NCBI GenBank assembly: GCA_016793535.1
Contig: JAEUHA010000675.1
Span: forward strand, 1-38,552
Origin: Opitutaceae bacterium
Lineage (GTDB): Bacteria; Verrucomicrobiota; Verrucomicrobiia; Opitutales; Opitutaceae
Reading direction: 5' to 3'
Length of the DNA stretch: 38,552 bases
The position numbers and the translations under genes were made by a program. The first letter of the stretch is position 1; each line of letters opens with the position of its first letter. Below, one piece after another: positions 33,850-38,552 of the stretch. Below the pieces are notes generated by a model, which did not search any database, was not told where the DNA came from, and was given only the letters and a program-made list of their open reading frames with translations.

Positions 33850-35439
33850 ATGGCGCGTCCCGTGTCCACCGCATCACTCGCTCCGATTTCCCCGCTCTTC
33901 AACTGGCTCGACCACCGCGCCGCCGGCGTGCTGCTCCATCCGACGTCGCTGCCGAGCGCGTACGGGATCGGCGCCTTCGACGAGGCGGCGCATGCGTTCC
34001 TGGATTTCCTGGCCGACGCCGGCTTCACCTACTGGCAGGTCTGCCCGCTCGGGCCGACCGGGTACGGTGACTCGCCCTACCAGTGCTTTTCGTCGTTTGC
34101 GGGCAACCCGTACCTCATCGATCCCGCCGCCCTCGTGCGGGCGGGCTTGTTGACCGAACGCGACCTGTCCCCTCTCCGGGATCTGCACGGCGACAACGTC
34201 GACTTCGGCGGCCTGTACCAGCGCAAGTGGCCGCTCCTCTTTTCCGCCCACGCCGCCTGGCGGCGCGCGCCGCGCACCGCCCTGCCCTACGGCGACTTCG
34301 CGGCGTTTCGGAAAACCCACGCCCGGTGGCTCGAGCCCTATGCGCTCTTCTCCGCGCTGAAGGATCACTTTTCCGGACGTCCCTGGTGGGAGTGGCCGGA
34401 GGCCCTCCGGTCCTTTGCCTCCGCCGCACGTTCGACTGTCCGGACCGAGGTGGCCGGGCGCGCGGAAGCGTATGAGTTCATTCAATACCTCTTCTTCGGC
34501 CAGTGGGCGCAACTGCGGGCCCGCGCCGCCAGTCGCGGCATCCGGATCATCGGGGACACGCCGATCTTCACCGCACTCGACAGCGCCGACGTCTGGTCCA
34601 GCCCGCAGCTCTTCCAGCTCGATCGCAAGACCTCGCGGCCGACCGCAGTCGCCGGCGTGCCCCCGGACTACTTTTCGGCCGACGGCCAGCTCTGGGGCAA
34701 TCCACTCTACGACTGGGCCGCTCACGCCGCCGAGGGTTACGCCTGGTGGCTCGCCCGCCTGCGGGCCAACTTCGACCTCTGTGACGTCGTCCGCATCGAT
34801 CACTTTCGCGGTTTCGAGGCCTATTGGTCCGTGCCGGCCGACGCGCCGACTGCCCGCACCGGCCGCTGGATCGCCGGACCGGGACTGGAGTTCTTCCACG
34901 CCGTCCGGAACGCCCTGCCCGGCGTCCGCCTCATCGCCGAGGACCTTGGGCTGCTCACTCCAGCCACGCTGGAGTTGCGCGACGCCACCGGGCTGCCCGG
35001 CATGGCGGTGCTGCAATTCGCGTTCGGCGGCGACGCCGACAACCTCTACCTGCCCCACAACCAGCGTGCGAACAGCGTGGTGTATCCGGGCACGCATGAC
35101 AACGACACCACGCTGGGCTGGTACGCGACGGCGGACGAGAAGACTCGCGACCACGTGCGCCGCTATCTCCGCGTCAGTGGCCGCGAGCTCGGCTGGGACT
35201 TCGCCCGCGCCGCCTACGGTTGCGTCGCGAACCTCGCCATCCTGCCCCTCCAGGACCTGATGAGCCTCGGCTCCGCGGCGCGGTTCAACACGCCGGGCAG
35301 CAGCCAGGGCAACTGGACCTGGCGCTATCGGCCGGAACAGTTGCGGGACCTGCACGAAAAAGCCGCCCCGTATCTGCGCGAACTCGCCGCCCTCTACGGC
35401 CGCGCCCCCGCGGCCAAACGCGTGGCCGGCACGCCATAG
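33850..35439 (+). CDS. malQ: 4-alpha-glucanotransferase (GH77)
   Basis: The 529 residues start at the ATG at 33850 (MARPVSTASLAPISPLFNW). Family landmarks are GVLLHPTSLPSAYGIG, WQVCPLGPTGYGDSPYQCFSSFAGNPYLID, GDTPIF, the nucleophile D317 in VVRIDHFRGFE, the acid-base E364 in LIAEDLG and D417 in PGTHDNDTTLGW. The enzyme moves maltooligosaccharide segments between glucans in the cytosol, in maltose use or glycogen metabolism. The ending QLRDLHEKAAPYLRELAALYGR is normal for the family. No glycogen phosphorylase or maltose transporter is adjacent. About 108 bp separate it from convergent oleB. Confidence 0.95.
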   Translation: MARPVSTASLAPISPLFNWLDHRAAGVLLHPTSLPSAYGIGAFDEAAHAFLDFLADAGFTYWQVCPLGPTGYGDSPYQCFSSFAGNPYLIDPAALVRAGLLTERDLSPLRDLHGDNVDFGGLYQRKWPLLFSAHAAWRRAPRTALPYGDFAAFRKTHARWLEPYALFSALKDHFSGRPWWEWPEALRSFASAARSTVRTEVAGRAEAYEFIQYLFFGQWAQLRARAASRGIRIIGDTPIFTALDSADVWSSPQLFQLDRKTSRPTAVAGVPPDYFSADGQLWGNPLYDWAAHAAEGYAWWLARLRANFDLCDVVRIDHFRGFEAYWSVPADAPTARTGRWIAGPGLEFFHAVRNALPGVRLIAEDLGLLTPATLELRDATGLPGMAVLQFAFGGDADNLYLPHNQRANSVVYPGTHDNDTTLGWYATADEKTRDHVRRYLRVSGRELGWDFARAAYGCVANLAILPLQDLMSLGSAARFNTPGSSQGNWTWRYRPEQLRDLHEKAAPYLRELAALYGRAPAAKRVAGTP

Positions 35440-35547
35440 TCAATCCAGTCTGGCAGGCGGGTGCCCCTGTCCCGCGCGATCCAACCGCTCCAGAACACCT
35501 GACCGCAGGGCAAGGGCACTCCGCCTACCTGCCGACGAAGCACGCGC

Positions 35548-36447
35548 TCACGCCCGGCTCCGCGCGAGGAAAGCCGTCACCGGCGGGATCACGTCTTCGC
35601 GCGCGTCGTCGAGGACGTAGTGGCCGGCGTCGGCGATGCGGTTCACCTGGGCATGGGGCAGCAGCTCGCGCCACCGGGCGAGGAAGTGATCGTTGAAACA
35701 GAAATCGCGGCCGCCCCACCAGATCTGCGTGGGCCGGTCGCGGAACTGCCCGAGTCCGCGCTCGACTGACGCGAGCGTGTTCCAGCTCGGGTGCGACGGT
35801 CGCAGCGGGATGTCCTGCACGAAGGCGCTGACGGCGACGCGATCGGCCCACGAACGGTACGGCCAGAGGTACCCGCGCTTTTCGTCCGCGCTCAGCACGC
35901 GCCGGTGCATCGCCATCGACACGGCCGGCCCCGCGAAGCCGTTCAGGCCCCGGACAAGCAGCGGCCCGAGCCCGGCGACCTTGCACATGGCGATGCGCGC
36001 CGGTATCCGGTCGGAGGCAAAGGCCGCCGTATTCAAAATCACGATGCGCCCGATTCGTTCCGGGTGCCGGGCGGCGAAACCGAATCCGATCGCCCCGCCC
36101 CAGTCATGCACCACCAGGTGCACGCGTGTGAGCCCCAGCGCGGCCACCAGCGCCTCGACGTCGGCGATCCGCGTCGCGAGCGTGTAGGCGTAACCCGGAG
36201 GTTTCTCGGATGCGCCCATGCCGATGTGATCCGGCACGACACACCGGATCGTGGGTGCCAGCGCGCGCACGAGGTGCCGGTAATAATACGACCACGTGGG
36301 ATTGCCGTGCAGCATCAGCACGGCCTCCGTTCCCGCGCCGCCTTCATCGAGGTAGCTCATTCGCGCGCCTGCGGGTGTGACGAACGTTCGCGGCGCGAAC
36401 GGATACTCTCGCGCGATCCAGTCGGGCAGCGGATGGGAACCGGTCAT
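35548..36447 (-). CDS. oleB: OleB-like alpha/beta hydrolase (haloalkane dehalogenase superfamily)
   Basis: The 299 residues follow the haloalkane dehalogenase fold: LMLHGNPTWSYYYRHLVRAL with the oxyanion region, the nucleophile Asp115 in VHDWGG, a cap segment at about 150-225, the acid D248 in WGGRDFCFND and His276 in ADAGHY. The nucleophile is Asp, not Ser, as in dehalogenases and OleB. OleB is the beta-lactone decarboxylase of long-chain olefin synthesis. Assignment to OleB rather than a dehalogenase rests on the position 19 bp after oleA and on the HGNPTWSYYYRHLV style. It is the last gene of the run; oleC and oleD do not follow, since malQ lies in the opposite direction. Confidence 0.8.
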   Translation of the reverse strand: MTGSHPLPDWIAREYPFAPRTFVTPAGARMSYLDEGGAGTEAVLMLHGNPTWSYYYRHLVRALAPTIRCVVPDHIGMGASEKPPGYAYTLATRIADVEALVAALGLTRVHLVVHDWGGAIGFGFAARHPERIGRIVILNTAAFASDRIPARIAMCKVAGLGPLLVRGLNGFAGPAVSMAMHRRVLSADEKRGYLWPYRSWADRVAVSAFVQDIPLRPSHPSWNTLASVERGLGQFRDRPTQIWWGGRDFCFNDHFLARWRELLPHAQVNRIADAGHYVLDDAREDVIPPVTAFLARSRA

Positions 36448-36466
36448 GGGGATGGCCTGGACGCGC

Positions 36467-37492
36467 TCACCATTCGAGCGCGAGCATCAGGCAGTTCAAT
36501 CCGCTGCCGATCCCGAGCAGTCCCACGCGGTCACCCTCCCGGACCGCGCCGGCGGCGACCGCGGCGGACAGGGTCGCGGGCAAAGCGACCGAGCCGGTGT
36601 TGCCGAGGGTCTCGAAGGTGGAGAAATCCCGCGCCAGATCGAGGCCGAGCAGTTCGTAAAGCCGGGCCCGATGCGCGCTGCCGACCTGATGGCAGACGAA
36701 GCGGTCGTAGTGCGAACCTTGCTCGGCGGTGAACGCCGACCACGTCTCGCGCGCCAACCCGACTCCCGCCACCAGCATCTTCTCCGAATCGGTCTGCATC
36801 GCGAGCGACTCGGCCCCGTGCGTGTCGCCCTGGCAGAGGTCACTGTATTCGGTCGCGGCCCGCGCTACGCCGCCGAGCAGCCGGTGGGCCCGGCCCCGGA
36901 CGAGGTCCCGGTGGCAGACGACCGCCCCGACGGCGCCTGAACCGATCGTGAGATTGGCGAAGAACGGCTTGATCTCGTTCCGCGTCCATGGCCGCTCCAG
37001 CAGCGTGCGGAGCGTCTGCTCGACCAGCGGACGTCCGTTTTCTCCGGATACGACCAGCGCGCACCGGATGTGGCCCGCCTCGATCATGCCCGCCGCGACC
37101 GTGAGGGCGTTGAGGAAGCCGAGGCACGCGTTGGACACGTCGAAGATCTGCGCCGTCGGCGGCAGCCCGATCTTCCGATGGGCAAACGACGCCGTGGCCG
37201 GCTCGAGCATGTCGCGGCTCACGGCGGCGTGGATGAATAGCTCCACCTGGCCGGCGCCGAGGTGTGATTGGGCGAGCACCGCCCGGCCCGCCGCCGCACT
37301 GGCGTCCGAGGGCCGCGTCCCCGCCGGCCACATGCGCCGCTCGCGAATGCCCGTCATGAGCTCGAGCCGGCCGGCCGGCAGCTTCAGCCGCTCGTAGAGC
37401 GGGGCGAGCCGCTCCTCGATGCCGGCGGAAGTCCAGATCTCGTCGGGCAGCGCCACGGCGAGGGACTCGAGGCAGACGTGCTCAAACCGCAT
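36467..37492 (-). CDS. oleA: OleA-like thiolase-superfamily condensing enzyme
   Basis: The 341 residues start at the ATG at 37492 (MRFEHVCLESLAVALPDEI); a TTG at 37522 is less likely. Residues matching the OleA active site can be placed. They are Cys123 in DVSNACLGF (Cys143 in the Xanthomonas numbering), Glu97 in SRDMLEPATAS (the OleA-specific Glu117), His268 in FVCHQVG and Asn298 in TLGNTGS, plus the C-terminal GLLGIGSGLNCLM. OleA condenses two fatty acyl-CoAs head to head into a beta-ketoacid. The Glu and the ending separate it from FabH, which is the alternative. It lies between fabI and oleB on the same strand, with a 57-bp gap to fabI that holds half of an inverted repeat. Confidence 0.85.
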   Translation of the reverse strand: MRFEHVCLESLAVALPDEIWTSAGIEERLAPLYERLKLPAGRLELMTGIRERRMWPAGTRPSDASAAAGRAVLAQSHLGAGQVELFIHAAVSRDMLEPATASFAHRKIGLPPTAQIFDVSNACLGFLNALTVAAGMIEAGHIRCALVVSGENGRPLVEQTLRTLLERPWTRNEIKPFFANLTIGSGAVGAVVCHRDLVRGRAHRLLGGVARAATEYSDLCQGDTHGAESLAMQTDSEKMLVAGVGLARETWSAFTAEQGSHYDRFVCHQVGSAHRARLYELLGLDLARDFSTFETLGNTGSVALPATLSAAVAAGAVREGDRVGLLGIGSGLNCLMLALEW

Positions 37493-37504
37493 AAGGCGAA
37501 GTTT

Positions 37505-37581
37505 CGAACGCCCAAGCGCCAAATGCCACGTGGGCCCGAGACGCGGCGTTCATGCTTTGGCGTTTGGCCCTTGGGGATTCG
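37505..37581. repeat. 24-nt imperfect inverted repeat spanning the fabI end
   Basis: The arms 37505-37528 and 37558-37581 match at 20 of 24 positions when one is reverse-complemented, with a 29-nt spacer. The left arm is in the oleA-fabI gap and the right arm lies within the last codons of fabI. The RNA would form a long hairpin between the two genes, without a T-run. It could be a REP-like palindrome or an mRNA-stabilising element. Confidence 0.75.
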
Positions 37582-38413
37582 TGTTTTCCCGCGGCACCGC
37601 CGCGGGCTCCGGCCGCATCGTAAGCCGGATGATCTCCTGGTCGAAATAGTTCGAACCGAGTCCGGCATCGACCACCATCGTGGTACCGTTCACGCCGCTG
37701 CTGCGCGGACTGAGCAGGAACGCGACGACATTGGCCACCTCCTGGGTCTCGAGATTGCGTTTCCGGAAGGTCAGCTTCTCCGCGTAAAGGTAGCTCTCGA
37801 TGTAGCCGGGGATCCCCGCTGACGCACTGGTCTTGAGCGGTCCGGATCCCACCGCGTTGAACCGCACCGCCGAGTCCGCGCTGAACGACTTGGCCAGGAA
37901 ACGCACGCTCGATTCCAACGCGGCCTTGATCGGCCCCATGTAGCCGTAGTTGTCCGGAGTCACGAGCAGCGAGGAGATCCCGATCGTCACGACCGACGCC
38001 TCGCGCGCCAGGTGTGGCTTGAAGGCCCGGGCGACTTCCACGAGCGAAAACGCCGACACCGCGGTCGCCTGCAGAAAATCCGCCCGTTTCGTTTCGTGAA
38101 ACGGCTTGAACCCCTCGCTGTAGTTCGCGAACGCGATCGAGTGGACGATGCCCGCGAGCGGTGCGAGTCCGGCCGTCGCGACTTCCCCGGCGAGACGGTC
38201 GACATCACCGGGTCGTTCCACGTCGCACACGAAGACGCGCCGGCCAGCGAGCAGGGCCTCGAGCGACTTGCGCCGCGCGTCCGACCGCACGCTGTAGACC
38301 ACCGTGGCGCCCTGCTCCTCGAGCGTCTTCGCGACGAGCCACGCGACGCTCTTGCGATTGGCGACGCCGAAGACCACGAAGGTCTTGCCGCTGAGCTCGA
38401 GAAAATCAGGCAT
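37550..38413 (-). CDS. fabI: Enoyl-[acyl-carrier-protein] reductase, FabI type
   Basis: The protein has 287 residues. It has the SDR-fold FabI signature: the nucleotide loop [22 protein letters not shown], and the Tyr-x6-Lys pair Y156/K163 in [10 protein letters not shown], identical in spacing to E. coli FabI. The [18 protein letters not shown] and [11 protein letters not shown] segments also fit. It reduces trans-2-enoyl-ACP with NAD(P)H, the last step of each elongation cycle. The core matches the family; the last 25 or so residues (ending NPQGPNAKA) are an extra tail, part of which is encoded by the inverted repeat. The start overlaps the upstream gene by 8 bp. It heads toward oleA and oleB on the same strand. 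Confidence 0.9.
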   Translation of the reverse strand: MPDFLELSGKTFVVFGVANRKSVAWLVAKTLEEQGATVVYSVRSDARRKSLEALLAGRRVFVCDVERPGDVDRLAGEVATAGLAPLAGIVHSIAFANYSEGFKPFHETKRADFLQATAVSAFSLVEVARAFKPHLAREASVVTIGISSLLVTPDNYGYMGPIKAALESSVRFLAKSFSADSAVRFNAVGSGPLKTSASAGIPGYIESYLYAEKLTFRKRNLETQEVANVVAFLLSPRSSGVNGTTMVVDAGLGSNYFDQEIIRLTMRPEPAAVPRENTNPQGPNAKA

Positions 38414-38552
38414 TCGGCTTCTCTGGTGTCTTCCACACCACGGCGAAATCGACGTTCATCACCCGCGTGCCATCGGTTTTCTTGATGTTGCCCGCGAGCA
38501 TGGTGAAGCCGCCCATGGCATCCTTTTGCTTCACTTCGAGCAACACCGTGCC
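38406..38552 (-). CDS. C-terminal fragment of a possible hot-dog-fold dehydratase
   Basis: Only the last 48 residues are inside the window. They read as two or three beta-strands ([40 protein letters not shown]) ending EKPNA. The pattern of a strand, an x-G-x-I-K-x-D-G turn and a closing strand is like the end of FabZ/FabA or MaoC hot-dog proteins, and an upstream dehydratase would suit fabI. This is a weak guess from a short fragment. The stop overlaps the fabI start by 8 bp, so the two are translationally coupled. Confidence 0.6.
   Translation of the reverse strand, partial: GTVLLEVKQKDAMGGFTMLAGNIKKTDGTRVMNVDFAVVWKTPEKPNA

Overview
The window is GC-rich, gene-dense bacterial chromosome. 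It most likely comes from Verrucomicrobiota, family Opitutaceae. The reasons are two large stand-alone TonB-dependent receptors with an LDKFVVAG-type motif after the regulatory domain and no SusD partner, OleA/OleB-type genes next to fatty-acid genes, mostly weak or absent Shine-Dalgarno sites, and Gram-negative envelope genes (Pal, PilT, Tat-dependent periplasmic enzymes). The taxonomy is inferred from protein style, not from a marker gene.

Layout. 1-4990: a partial amidase, divergent from an orphan THI5/NMT1-type substrate-binding lipoprotein; a RidA-family protein; N-acetylglutamate synthase (argA); a small unknown membrane-anchored protein. 5203-8131: proS, then clpS overlapping an acidic unknown gene, then a probable 6S RNA with its own promoter and a downstream intrinsic terminator. 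8186-10799: a small four-helix membrane protein and a family B DNA polymerase. 10900-16703 (minus): a TonB-dependent receptor and, behind a strong terminator, a two-subunit molybdenum hydroxylase of isoquinoline 1-oxidoreductase type. 17025-19249: a six-helix membrane protein, Pal, an orphan NarL-type response regulator and tRNA-Lys(TTT). 19425-20824: an ECF sigma factor and a membrane anti-sigma-like partner ending in a clear terminator. 20829-23170 (minus): dapA-dapB-ruvA. 23244-29371 (plus): pilT, a secreted proline-rich unknown with a TTG start, fabD, lepA and an unusually long lepB. 29554-33766: a second TonB-dependent receptor divergent from a Tat-exported amidohydrolase, with a promoter and a 13-bp repeat in the gap. 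33850-35439: malQ. 35548-38552 (minus): a partial hot-dog-like gene, fabI, oleA and oleB in one tight run.

Most of the window is housekeeping. The parts worth attention are: the fabI-oleA-oleB run with no oleC or oleD visible; a signal peptidase I with about 150 extra residues between its catalytic Ser box and the following conserved box; a 24-nt imperfect inverted repeat that forms the end of fabI; the clpS-coupled acidic protein; the 6S RNA locus; and a candidate operator embedded in the promoter of the second receptor. Nothing in the window is clearly a complete new defence or mobile system. No insertion sequence, phage gene or CRISPR array was seen.
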